In this document: positions 24,617 to 33,487 of the stretch, one piece after another
How positions within the stretch are numbered: position 1 is the first letter of the stretch
How the letters are laid out: each line of letters opens with the position of its first letter
NCBI GenBank assembly: GCA_964509335.1
Contig: CAZDXB010000011.1
Location: forward strand, 28,111-92,110
Length of the DNA stretch: 64,000 nt
Direction: 5' to 3'
Source: CAZDXB01 sp964509335
GTDB lineage: Bacteria > Bacteroidota > Ignavibacteria > Kapaibacteriales > UBA2268
Notes under the pieces: model-generated
What the model saw: the letters and a program-made list of their open reading frames with translations, nothing else
Databases searched by the model: none
Told to the model about the DNA's origin: nothing
Translations under genes and position numbers: made by a program

Positions 24617-26350
24617 CTACTTCATAAACCATACCTTTTGGATTTTGCCGTCGGCTACTTCGTATAGAGCGGTCGCTTTCAGTTCGTTGTCGCCGCGCGC
24701 GCCGGTTACGCGTTCTTTATCGACGACGTATTTACCCTCGACGATTCTGTTGACGAGCTTGCAGTGCAAGTTCGGCGATTTTTCGAAGTATCCGCGATAG
24801 TTCTTGCGCATCTTCTCTTTGCCCGTGTATAGCAATTTGTCGGGGAATTGATATACTTTCACGTCGTCGCTGTAAACGCTTAGGAACGCTTCCAAATCTC
24901 TTTCGTTGTATGCGTTGAGCTGGATTTGCGCTAAGTCTTCCGGGGAATACTTCAATACTTCGTCCGGCTCGAAGACGTTCCCGTCTTTTATAATCAAGGA
25001 AATGTCCGTAACGTTTTGGATGTCTTCAACCGGATTAGAGTTTAGAACGACCATATCCGCTAACTTGCCTTTTTCTATCGAGCCAATTTTGTCGTCGAGG
25101 TCGAGTAGCTTCGCCCCGTTAATGGTGGCGTCTTTCAGGATTTGCCAACTAGTCAAGCCCGCTTGTTTCATATAATCGAATTCGTGGAATAGCGACGCTC
25201 CGTGAATGACGCCAACGTTGCCGGCGTCGGTGCCAGCCGCGACGGTTATGCCGTAATCTTCCATCTTCTTCAAATTGTATAGCGATGGCGGTATCGGTTT
25301 AATAGGTTCCATTTCCACTTGCAATTTTCTTTGCCTTTCCTCGAGTTCGTCGTAGGAAAGCTCGTACATATCGTATAGCGAGCCGATTATTTTCGGATTG
25401 CCGAGCAAATGCTCTACTTTCATTAAGTCGAGCTGCTTCGAGTAAACGGCGGCGTAAGAGTTGAAGACCCAAAGCGTCGGTATATTAATAATGTCGTTTT
25501 CTTTCGCCCTTTCCAAAAAGTCCGAATCGACTTTCTTGTCGATAATTTGATGAACGAGAACGTCCGCTCCGCCTTCGACAGCTTTCCTCGCCGTTTCCAG
25601 TTCGGTCGCGTGAACGAAGACTTTGTAACCGAGCTTATGGCTCTCTTTCACTATTTCTTTGTATATCGGATAGAAATCGTTCAATCCGGAGGCGTCCCCT
25701 CTAGAAACTACGTACCACACTTTAATATAATCCGTCCCCGCTTTGTGTTGCTTGTGAATTAAATCTATCGCCTCTTTTTTCGTATCGACTCTAATAATAG
25801 GCGGGTCGTCGGTCGTCAGTTGCGGCGGTTGATACGAAGCGAGCAAAGGTCCTGCGCAGTAAACTCGGGGAGCCATTTTTGTTTTCTTGGATTGTTCTCT
25901 TATGTCAAAATTCCAGAATGGACCGCCCATATCGATAACGGTAGTAATTCCGCATCGGATATATCTGCGGAAGACGTCGTCTATATTATTTTTAACCCAC
26001 TTCAGTTCCTCGTCTTCGTAAGGAACTCTGTGTCGCAAGTCCAATCCGTCAGGACGCGCGTATAATCCGCCCGACTGGAAGAAGTGTATATGCCCGTCGA
26101 TTAAACCGGGTATTATATATTTTCCTTCTAATTGAATAATCTCGGTGTTTTCCGGTATCTTGCCTTTGATTTTTTGTCCTACGTCGATGATTTTCGAGCC
26201 GTCCACCAAAACAATTGAATTAGGGATAGAGTCGCCCGTTTCGGGATTTATCAAAGTAGCTCCGGCGAAAGCTTTGACTTTGCCGAAAGAAATGTCGCTT
26301 GAAATAATTAGCGTAGCTAGCGCGAGCAAGAACAATTTAAAAATTCTCAT
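24617..26350 (-). CDS. Secreted amidohydrolase with C-terminal NTF2/SnoaL-like domain
   Basis: 577 residues with a Sec signal (~1-23, cut after SFG). Residues ~25-440 are a metal-dependent amidohydrolase of the imidazolonepropionase-like group with a full ligand set: IPGLIDGHIHF (~75-85), a Lys in DYIKVWY, His in VFVHATE, His in DVLVHQI and Asp in VAAGTDAGN. A peptidase (Xaa-Pro or cyclic peptide) or imidase role is typical, substrate unknown. Residues ~468-577 form an NTF2-like fold (NAYNERDLEAFLSVYSDDVK, then GKEKMRKNYRGYFEKSPNLH), found also as stand-alone proteins. It is followed convergently by the DprA-like gene. Confidence 0.85.
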   Translation of the reverse strand: MRIFKLFLLALATLIISSDISFGKVKAFAGATLINPETGDSIPNSIVLVDGSKIIDVGQKIKGKIPENTEIIQLEGKYIIPGLIDGHIHFFQSGGLYARPDGLDLRHRVPYEDEELKWVKNNIDDVFRRYIRCGITTVIDMGGPFWNFDIREQSKKTKMAPRVYCAGPLLASYQPPQLTTDDPPIIRVDTKKEAIDLIHKQHKAGTDYIKVWYVVSRGDASGLNDFYPIYKEIVKESHKLGYKVFVHATELETARKAVEGGADVLVHQIIDKKVDSDFLERAKENDIINIPTLWVFNSYAAVYSKQLDLMKVEHLLGNPKIIGSLYDMYELSYDELEERQRKLQVEMEPIKPIPPSLYNLKKMEDYGITVAAGTDAGNVGVIHGASLFHEFDYMKQAGLTSWQILKDATINGAKLLDLDDKIGSIEKGKLADMVVLNSNPVEDIQNVTDISLIIKDGNVFEPDEVLKYSPEDLAQIQLNAYNERDLEAFLSVYSDDVKVYQFPDKLLYTGKEKMRKNYRGYFEKSPNLHCKLVNRIVEGKYVVDKERVTGARGDNELKATALYEVADGKIQKVWFMK

Positions 26351-26370
26351 TTTTTCCTCGAATTGTTAAT

Positions 26371-26409
26371 GAAAAGAAAAAAGCCGCCCCAAAATCTATT
26401 GGAGCGGCT
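26371..26409 (-). terminator. Rho-independent terminator of the T9SS cargo gene
   Basis: On the minus strand, AGCCGCTCCAA and TTGGGGCGGCT form an 11-bp stem (one G-U) around a short loop, immediately followed by TTTTTTCTTTT. It lies 20 bp past the stop of the 26429 gene and just ahead of the amidohydrolase start, so the two minus-strand genes are separate transcripts. Confidence 0.85.
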
Positions 26410-26428
26410 CTATTATCAATTCAATCGT

Positions 26429-28711
26429 TTATTTCTCAATGATAACGGGTTCTTGATATACTTTTCCGTTCACGTACGCCGTAATGTAATACATACCCGA
26501 CGCCAGACTGGAAACGTCGAGCGGCGTTCTGTGGACGCCCGATGAAATCTCGGTTTTGATGATTTCCTGAATATTCGAGCCGAGCATATCGGTCAATACT
26601 ATTTTCACGTTCGCCGGTCTGTCGCCGCCCAGAGCGTATTCGAGATACGCGCCGTTTTCTACCGGATGCGGAACGACCTGCATAGCGAATCTTGCGCCGC
26701 TTGATAATTCGTCTTCAACGCCTACTCCTTCCTTTGCTACGCCGGAAACGTCCACGTAAGTATCCAAACTGGGAATCGGCTCGTCAAATTCGTCCATAAA
26801 TTCAATTGCCACTCTAGTTTCGAAATATCCCGTATCGCTTGGAGTAAATCGAACTTTTACTTTCCGCGTCTTTTGATGTCCCGCGAGGAAGAGCGGAATG
26901 TGCGGTTGCTCGGAGATTTCCTCGTCGTATTTGTCGAATAGAACGAAAGTCCTTTCGTAGTCCTCCTCAACTTTTAGCTTGCTAATATATAGCACTTTTG
27001 AACCCGTGTTCTCAATTTCAAACTCGGAAAAGTTTTCATCTCCAACCCCTGTAGAATCGAAGCCTATTTCGTTCGTCGTAAGCGAAACTTCCGCGTCGGT
27101 CGCTCCTTCTCTCGATTCGCCTTTCAAATATACCCATACTGTATCTACGTTTGTGGCGTTATCGGGTATAATAGCTAAAGAATCTAAAAATTCTCCCGTT
27201 TGGTTTAGCGGAAAAAATTTTATTAATGTAGTGTCAGTTTCTTCGGGATACAGCGATATAGGCCAAGTATAAGGTTTTGCGTATCTAAAGACGCCTTTCT
27301 TTTCGTTTTCCCATAAGAACTTTTCGTCTATCATCAATAGGTCAATCCCCGTATTTGCTAAAACTAAAGGCAGAGTATCAATTTCAGTAGGCGATACCGT
27401 TCCGAAATCTAAGGTGTGGTTCTCGTTAAAAATCGACAGTTGAGGACCTTGCTCCGGTTTTTTGCCGCCCCACCCAACAAGAGTTACTCCTAGTATTTGT
27501 CCTCCGCCAGAATTGGATTCAAAGTCAAGATACTCTTCGTATTTTTTCTCTTCCTGGGGCATAAATTTTATTGAGATATATTCTTCATCGCCGGGAGCTA
27601 TCGTAAATTCTCTTTGGTCGGTTTCTATGGAAAACACCCCGTAATCGGCGAATCCTTCCAAGTAAAAGTCGTAAATTTCGAGAGTTTCTCTTCCGTTGTT
27701 CCATATTTTCAACTCTTTTTCTATCGTTTCCTCAACTGCCACTGTTTCGAAGTCTAGCGGATCGGAACCGAATTCGAGCCAAGGACCGGGTTTTGGCAAT
27801 CCTTCGACGCACCAGTTGATAGCCGAGTACATTTCTTTTCGCCAATTGGGCATATGAGAAGACGCCGCGCCGACCTCGAATCCGGAACTCCAAAAAACGA
27901 TTTTATAATCGTTTTCCGCTCTTATACCAACTAGACTGTCGCCGTCCATTACCATGCTAAGCTCGGACCAATCGGTAGTCCAAGAAAAGAACTCAATCGG
28001 AACGGGCGAAATGTTAGAGGAATCGAGCCGCGTTTTATCAAAAGCGTCGATAAAAGTACGATACCTCCAAGGATGCAGCGGCTCGACGTTGTTAATTCCG
28101 TGCGCCATATTGCAGATTTTCATATAAGCTAATATTACGTTCGGAACGTTTTGAATGCCTTTCACGGCGAACGGTTTGAAGCTAGTACCTTGAGTAGTGT
28201 TTATTCTTCTGTAAGAATCGGCGGTGATTCCCATATAATCTTCGAAGAAAGATTGAACTTCTTGGTCTCTTTGGTTGGATTCGGGGTCGAAAGCCCAAAA
28301 TAACAAACCGTTGCCGATTAAAATTACTCTTTTGCCGGCGTCGAGCATATTTTTTATCTCGGTAACTACTCTATGCCCTCCCGCTGAATATTGAAGAGGC
28401 TTATCGCCCATATAAAATACGGCTATTTCATAATCGGTTATGCTCTTGCCCGAACTGAAAAAATCTCCGTAACCCGTTTTTAATATGTTCGGAGTGTGCT
28501 GGTTATTAGTCGTCAGCGGCTCGTAATAGATATAATCCGCCGCGCTGCCGGCGTAACCTTCAATGTTAATCGGCGTTCCTTCGCTGTTGTGGACTATGCC
28601 AATGTCGTCGAAGTAAACGTATAGTTTTTCATCCGCTTGCATTGAGCTTGCAAAGATAAAAGCGCAAAAAGCAAAAAGGAAAGAAACGATTAATTTGTAT
28701 CCGTGTTTCAT
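26429..28711 (-). CDS. Large secreted protein with ASH/choice-of-anchor domains and T9SS sorting signal
   Basis: 760 residues. The ATG at 28711 is chosen because a GGGAG lies 8-12 bp upstream and a Sec signal (KLIVSFLFAFCAFIFASSMQ) follows at once; an ATG at 28726 would add five residues. Residues ~25-330 form a domain that may be a glutamine-amidotransferase-like or ThuA-like fold (YFDDIGIVHNSEG, MLDAGKRVILIGNGLLFWAF). Three ASH/HYDIN-type beta domains follow ('l.fg.v......l.l.N.G...l.i'). The last ~75 residues are a type A T9SS sorting domain (LEYALGGDRPANVKIVLTDM, SLASGMYYITAYVNGKVYQE). Predicted cell-surface or secreted. Confidence 0.85.
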   Translation of the reverse strand: MKHGYKLIVSFLFAFCAFIFASSMQADEKLYVYFDDIGIVHNSEGTPINIEGYAGSAADYIYYEPLTTNNQHTPNILKTGYGDFFSSGKSITDYEIAVFYMGDKPLQYSAGGHRVVTEIKNMLDAGKRVILIGNGLLFWAFDPESNQRDQEVQSFFEDYMGITADSYRRINTTQGTSFKPFAVKGIQNVPNVILAYMKICNMAHGINNVEPLHPWRYRTFIDAFDKTRLDSSNISPVPIEFFSWTTDWSELSMVMDGDSLVGIRAENDYKIVFWSSGFEVGAASSHMPNWRKEMYSAINWCVEGLPKPGPWLEFGSDPLDFETVAVEETIEKELKIWNNGRETLEIYDFYLEGFADYGVFSIETDQREFTIAPGDEEYISIKFMPQEEKKYEEYLDFESNSGGGQILGVTLVGWGGKKPEQGPQLSIFNENHTLDFGTVSPTEIDTLPLVLANTGIDLLMIDEKFLWENEKKGVFRYAKPYTWPISLYPEETDTTLIKFFPLNQTGEFLDSLAIIPDNATNVDTVWVYLKGESREGATDAEVSLTTNEIGFDSTGVGDENFSEFEIENTGSKVLYISKLKVEEDYERTFVLFDKYDEEISEQPHIPLFLAGHQKTRKVKVRFTPSDTGYFETRVAIEFMDEFDEPIPSLDTYVDVSGVAKEGVGVEDELSSGARFAMQVVPHPVENGAYLEYALGGDRPANVKIVLTDMLGSNIQEIIKTEISSGVHRTPLDVSSLASGMYYITAYVNGKVYQEPVIIEK

Positions 28712-28886
28712 TTTAGTAACTCCCATATAATTTATACTTAATATTTATTTGTATTTCTCAAAAAATAAATATTATAATTATAGACGTAAAATGCAACAAA
28801 AAATTAAAATTAGGTTAATCTACTATCGAAAAACGTAGATTATTTTGAAGAAAAACCTTGCCTTAAGATATTCTTATGAATACAAC

Positions 28887-30317
28887 TTACAGTATATATT
28901 TGCTCAAATCAGTGTCTTCGACCAAATCTTTCAATTTTTCTTTTACTAATTCGGCGTTAATTTCTAAAGTTTCAGTATCTACGTTGTCGGGAGCGTTGTA
29001 AAGAATATCGTCGAGCAAGGAAGTTAGTATAGTGTGCAGTCTCCTCGCTCCTATGTTAGTAACCTCGTCGTTTATTTTCGCCGCGGTGGCGGCTATTTCT
29101 TCAATTGAATCGTCGGTAAACTCCAAAGCAATGCCTTCGGCGCCCATCAGAGCCTTGTATTGTTTGATAAGGGCGTTTTCGGGCAATGTCAATATCTTTA
29201 CAAAATCTTTCTCGGTAAGCGTTTTTAGCTCCACTCTAATTGGAAATCTGCCTTGCAACTCGGGAACCAAGTCGGAAGGCTTAGAAACGTGAAAAGCGCC
29301 GGAAGCGATAAATAAAATATGGTCTGTTCTTACCGAACCGTATTTTGTGCTAACTGTCGTCCCCTCTACTATCGGAAGTAAATCTCTCTGAACGCCTTCT
29401 CTGGAAACGTCGGGTCCGGAGCGTCCCTCGGAACTTCTGCCGGTGGTTTTATCGATTTCGTCGATGAACACTATCCCGGAATTTTCCGCTCGTTTTAAAG
29501 CTTCCCTTACAACGGCGTCCATATCGATTAGCTTGTCGGCTTCCTCTTTTTTCAAAAGATTGAAGGCGTCTTTTACTTTCATCTTGCGCTTCTTGTTCTT
29601 TTTCGGCAGGATGTTTCCGAATAGCTCGTTAAGATTCATTCCCATCTCGTCCATTCCGATGGGACCCATAATTTGCATATTGGGAACTTGGTCTACCGAG
29701 ACTTCTATCTCAATAGTTTTGTCGTTGAGTTTTCCGTCTCTCAACATTTTTCTGAATTTTTCGCGCGACTTTTGGTTGTCCTCTATTTCTTCGTCGGACG
29801 CCGCGTTGAACGAAGGTCCTCTTTTGACGGAGGGCATCAAAACGTCTAATATTCTATCTTCAGCCGCTTTCTCCGCTTCTTGTTGTTTGGATTCGAACTC
29901 TTCTTCTTTTACGATGGTAACCGACCTATCGACTAAATCTCTGATAATCGATTCTACGTCTCTGCCGACGTAACCGACTTCAGTGAACTTTGTCGCCTCT
30001 ATTTTAATAAAAGGCGCGCCTGCTAATCTGGCTAACCTTCTCGCTATTTCGGTCTTTCCTACGCCCGTTGGACCAATCATAATAATATTATTAGGCATTA
30101 TTTCTTCTCGCAAAACGCCTTCGACTTTCTGCCTTCTCCAGCGATTTCTTAAAGCGATAGCTACCGATTTTTTTGCGTTGTCTTGAGAGATGATGTATTT
30201 GTCTAACTCCGTAACTATTTGTCTGGGAGTCAGCTTGTCGTTCTCTATGTATTTTACGACGTCCTTAATTTGCTCTTTTTGACCGTCGGAAAGTTCTATA
30301 TTTGATTTATCGACCAT
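28887..30317 (-). CDS. hslU: ATP-dependent protease ATPase subunit HslU (ClpY)
   Basis: HslU is the AAA+ unfoldase that feeds substrates to the HslV peptidase. The 476-residue product opens the family motif LTPRQIVTELDKYIISQDNA (~32-51), has Walker A GPTGVGKTEIARRLA (~84-98), KFTEVGYVGRDVESIIRDLV, an I-domain (~130-260), Walker B GIVFIDEIDKT (~293-303) and SRAGVQRD-like SREGVQRDLLPIVEGT. It ends with the C-terminal tail LVEDTDLSKYIL that docks into HslV (E. coli '..DEDLSRFIL'). It starts 19 bp after the hslV stop. Confidence 0.96.
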   Translation of the reverse strand: MVDKSNIELSDGQKEQIKDVVKYIENDKLTPRQIVTELDKYIISQDNAKKSVAIALRNRWRRQKVEGVLREEIMPNNIIMIGPTGVGKTEIARRLARLAGAPFIKIEATKFTEVGYVGRDVESIIRDLVDRSVTIVKEEEFESKQQEAEKAAEDRILDVLMPSVKRGPSFNAASDEEIEDNQKSREKFRKMLRDGKLNDKTIEIEVSVDQVPNMQIMGPIGMDEMGMNLNELFGNILPKKNKKRKMKVKDAFNLLKKEEADKLIDMDAVVREALKRAENSGIVFIDEIDKTTGRSSEGRSGPDVSREGVQRDLLPIVEGTTVSTKYGSVRTDHILFIASGAFHVSKPSDLVPELQGRFPIRVELKTLTEKDFVKILTLPENALIKQYKALMGAEGIALEFTDDSIEEIAATAAKINDEVTNIGARRLHTILTSLLDDILYNAPDNVDTETLEINAELVKEKLKDLVEDTDLSKYIL

Positions 30318-30336
30318 TTTATATTTCTCTTATTAT

Positions 30337-30894
30337 TTACAATTCTTCTACAACTATGTTTTGATTGGTATATATACAAATTTCTCCGGCTATTCGTAAG
30401 GACTCTTCGACAATTTCTTTAGCGGACAACTCGGTATGTCTCATTAAAGCCCTCGCCGCGGCTTGAGCGTATCCTCCGCCAGAGCCGATTGCCACTATAT
30501 TATCGTCGGGTTCTATAACGTCGCCAGTGCCGCTTAACAGCAGGGCGTTGTCTTTGTCCATTACTATTAACATTGCCTCCAAACGACGCAAGTATTTGTC
30601 CGTTCGCCAATCTTTCGCTAATTCTATTGAAGCTCTTAATAAATTGCCTCGAAGCGATTCGAGCTTTTCTTCGAAACGTTGTATTAGCGTGAAAGCGTCG
30701 GCGGTCGCGCCTGCAAATCCCGCCATAATCCTATTGTCGTGGAGTTTCCTCACCTTCTTAGCTCCGCTTTTTAGGACGGTGTTGTTAAAAGAAACTTGTC
30801 CGTCCGCTCCCAAAGCCGCTTTTCCGTCTTTGACGACGCCTATTACGGTCGTTGAGTTTATCTTCGGTTTCGCCTCTTGTCTTGTCATTTCCAT
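30337..30894 (-). CDS. hslV: ATP-dependent protease peptidase subunit HslV (ClpQ)
   Basis: HslV is a threonine peptidase of the proteasome superfamily. The mature N-terminus should be Thr15 in NSTTVIGVVKDGKAALGADG (~13-32), followed by Lys-containing SGAKKVRKL and IMAGFAGATADAFTL; GSGGGYAQAAARAL (~137-150) is typical. Unlike E. coli HslV, where only Met is removed, a 14-residue prosegment (MEMTRQEAKPKINS) precedes the catalytic Thr. Met3 is the only alternative ATG and does not remove it. The gene is 16 bp from the outer-membrane protein gene upstream and 19 bp from hslU downstream. Confidence 0.95.
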   Translation of the reverse strand: MEMTRQEAKPKINSTTVIGVVKDGKAALGADGQVSFNNTVLKSGAKKVRKLHDNRIMAGFAGATADAFTLIQRFEEKLESLRGNLLRASIELAKDWRTDKYLRRLEAMLIVMDKDNALLLSGTGDVIEPDDNIVAIGSGGGYAQAAARALMRHTELSAKEIVEESLRIAGEICIYTNQNIVVEEL

Positions 30895-30910
30895 ACTCTA
30901 ATTCAAATTA

Positions 30911-32143
30911 TCAATACTCTCTTTTTATCGGTTCAAACCAAGTTTCGCCTATACTAATTTCGACGTTTAACCTGCCGTAATATTCCGATAATAAATTGTT
31001 TACGTTTTTGCCTCTTTTGCCGAAAGTAATAGCGAAATCCAATACCGCCGAGCCTTTGATTGGAGCGTTAGCTCCGAATGAAACGTAATATTCGTTAATA
31101 TCCTCGCCGTTGATTTTGTAATATAAATTTTTATAGCCCAATCCAAAATTATAAGATATTTTGTCTAAATATTCGGCGCCTATTTTCCCCGAGCCTAAAC
31201 GAGAAACTCCTAGGGAAAAATGATGATAATCTTGATATTCGGTCGTCGGCCCTTTGTTGAATTCTAAGTCTTTTAGTTGAAACATTTTATAGTCGGCGCC
31301 CAATAAGAATTTGCCTGAAAGGTACGAAACCCCGACGCCAAAAGAGTTCGGCGGTTGAATAGGTATATCTTCGGAAAAACTCGTGTCGGGCTGCAACTCG
31401 GAAATATAAGTTAGTTTTTCCTCCGATTCCAGCTTGTTGTGCCGCTCGACAAAAGCTCCGAAATTAAAATTATGGAACGGACTGTATAAAACGCCAACTT
31501 TAAAGCCGTAGCCGTTGAATTTTTCTTCCTTGGAAATTTGAGAGCGAAAATAATTGGCGTCGTTAAAAGACGTGGTTGTCAAATAGTTGATTATCCCGAA
31601 CGTGGAGAAAGCCTTAGCTCCGATTGACAGATTGTCCAAAATATTGGTCGAGCCGCCGATGTATCCGATTGAAAGCCCGCCTTTGCCTTGGAATTCCGAC
31701 TGGCCAGTTACCGACGAGCCTTCGTAATTGACTTCTATCGGCGTCGATATTAAATACTTGACGTCGGTGTATGGGTTAATTCCGAAACTAGCCGTTATGC
31801 CGAGCGCCGTATCGACAACGAATAGCATTTTGATACCGGAAATCTGACCGTTGTTCTGAAATAGTAAATTATCCTCGGCGTCTTGCAGCAAATGCTGATT
31901 GAAAGTATAGCCGGCTACTAATCTAGTCATTGTCGCTTTAGACCATAACGCCGGATTTATCGGCGAAATCGCTCTTTTGAGCGGCATAGCTATAGAAGTC
32001 CCGCCCAAACCTTCGTATGCGGCGGAAGTGTTAGCCGTCAGCCTGCCGAATCCCATAATTGAATAATTCGAGCCGCCTTGACCGAAAACCAGTCCAGACG
32101 CTATAACTAAAGCTATTAACGTTATGTTTAATAGTCTTCGCAT
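30911..32143 (-). CDS. Outer-membrane beta-barrel protein, FadL/OmpP1-like
   Basis: About 410 residues. ATG 32143 is chosen since it gives a clean signal peptide (MRRLLNITLIALVIASGLVF, cut after FG/Q) and lies 1 bp after the upstream stop (TAA at 32145-32147). The mature part is glycine/aromatic-rich, opening SNYSIMGFGRLTANTSAAYE with GLGGTSIAMP. Repeated strand patterns (LSIGYIGGSTNILDNLSIGA, FGVGVSYLSGKFLLGADYKM) resemble the FadL/PorV group, whose N-terminal plug begins in a similar way. It is probably co-transcribed with the lipoprotein upstream. It may transport hydrophobic compounds; this was not established. Confidence 0.7.
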   Translation of the reverse strand: MRRLLNITLIALVIASGLVFGQGGSNYSIMGFGRLTANTSAAYEGLGGTSIAMPLKRAISPINPALWSKATMTRLVAGYTFNQHLLQDAEDNLLFQNNGQISGIKMLFVVDTALGITASFGINPYTDVKYLISTPIEVNYEGSSVTGQSEFQGKGGLSIGYIGGSTNILDNLSIGAKAFSTFGIINYLTTTSFNDANYFRSQISKEEKFNGYGFKVGVLYSPFHNFNFGAFVERHNKLESEEKLTYISELQPDTSFSEDIPIQPPNSFGVGVSYLSGKFLLGADYKMFQLKDLEFNKGPTTEYQDYHHFSLGVSRLGSGKIGAEYLDKISYNFGLGYKNLYYKINGEDINEYYVSFGANAPIKGSAVLDFAITFGKRGKNVNNLLSEYYGRLNVEISIGETWFEPIKREY

Positions 32144-32144
32144 A

Positions 32145-33413
32145 TTATTCAATATCTTCCGGTCTTGTAGAATAAATAATAACAATTTTTGGTCGTTTCG
32201 ATTCTTCGGGATGGTTCGGACCGTAAAAGGCTATCTTGTCCATTTCCATCATTTCGTTTTGACGTCCCTCGGAATGAAAGACAATAAGTCCTTCGCCCTC
32301 TCTCCTGTTCCAATGTTCTATTGCGGACGTTACGCTTGTAAAGACGAATTTATCCTCTTGTTTTTCGGCGTAATAAGTTCGAATAAAATCGTCGTCGTTA
32401 TCGTAATTTGCCGTGTCGGCTGGGAGTTCCCCGTACAAAGTCGAGTCCATTCCCATATTGCCGAAAAGCGATTCGGAATAGTCTATATTAAGCTCCAAAC
32501 GCGCTGAATGGATAGCCGAGAGCTTATCAATCATCGACGCGTCGAAACGCAACAAGCCTCTTGTGGAAATTCCCCCTTGTATAGTCAAGTAGTCCTCTTT
32601 CGGTTCGGGATATTGATAAAAAGTTTTCTCGACGCCGGATTCAATATATAGCGTGTCGATTTCGTTCTCTTCGTTCCTGAAAGACACGAACAGTCTCGTT
32701 GTTTCATTGTCGAAATCCGCCGCCGGACCGGAAAATTGCCTGATAACCGACGAGTTTTGGTTCGGTACAAAAGCTATACCCCAAATAACTTGAGTAGAGT
32801 CTTCTTGTTTGTATTTGTATTGCTTGTCGAACCACTCAATCGCCGTCGATTTGTCGAAATCAAATTCAATATCGCAAGGGGGCGCGTCTTTTTCAATCGT
32901 TTTGTCGAAAGTCCCCAACGGTTGAGATTCATTGACGATTCCGGAGTTAAACAAAGAATCCCAATTTGCCAGATTCGACCAGTAATCTGTTACTTTATAT
33001 ATGTTGAAAGAAAGAGAGCTGGGATTTGTCGTGTCGCCTACGGCGTATCTGTTGACGGGCATAATTATTTTGCATTCTATTAAATCTTCGGTCGTAAAAT
33101 CAGCTAAAAAATCTAAGGAGTCGTTTTTCTTAATCGGCTCGTTGAATCTAAGAGCGACTCTGGCTTCGTATTCATCGTATTTGCCGATATTAATAGCTCC
33201 GAAGTTCAAAAAGTCGAAGAAATGCCGGTAAGATTCAGCTTCCTTGATTATTTTCGCGTCCGAAGAGCTTATAGGATAGACCGCTACGGTGTCCCTCAGC
33301 AAAGTAGTTCCCATAGCCGTCGGATTTTCATTGCATCCCGCTAAAATTAAAAAGGCGGGCGCCGCAATTATCGCTAAAACTTTGATATATTTCGCTATTG
33401 TTATTGATTTCAT
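32145..33413 (-). CDS. Lipoprotein, DNRLRE-like, paired with the barrel protein
   Basis: 422 residues. It has a lipoprotein signal with cysteine at ~27 (FLILAGCNENP). The mature protein is beta-rich: DSLDFLADFTTEDLIECKII with LSFNIYKVTDYWSN (~95-150) and LRFDASMIDKLSAIHSARLE (~290-309). It resembles DNRLRE/CBM-like repeats ('a.L+l.......v.v..v...W.e....Wn'), e.g. SAIEHWNRREGEGLIVF near 370. Position one base from the outer-membrane barrel gene suggests a shared envelope function such as a barrel plus surface lipoprotein pair. The family match is weak and the function unknown. Confidence 0.7.
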   Translation of the reverse strand: MKSITIAKYIKVLAIIAAPAFLILAGCNENPTAMGTTLLRDTVAVYPISSSDAKIIKEAESYRHFFDFLNFGAINIGKYDEYEARVALRFNEPIKKNDSLDFLADFTTEDLIECKIIMPVNRYAVGDTTNPSSLSFNIYKVTDYWSNLANWDSLFNSGIVNESQPLGTFDKTIEKDAPPCDIEFDFDKSTAIEWFDKQYKYKQEDSTQVIWGIAFVPNQNSSVIRQFSGPAADFDNETTRLFVSFRNEENEIDTLYIESGVEKTFYQYPEPKEDYLTIQGGISTRGLLRFDASMIDKLSAIHSARLELNIDYSESLFGNMGMDSTLYGELPADTANYDNDDDFIRTYYAEKQEDKFVFTSVTSAIEHWNRREGEGLIVFHSEGRQNEMMEMDKIAFYGPNHPEESKRPKIVIIYSTRPEDIE

Positions 33414-33487
33414 ACGTAAACAAATCTTTCGCCGCTAAGGTTTAATAACCGCGTTAATCAACGACAATATAAAGGAAAAATTATTGT

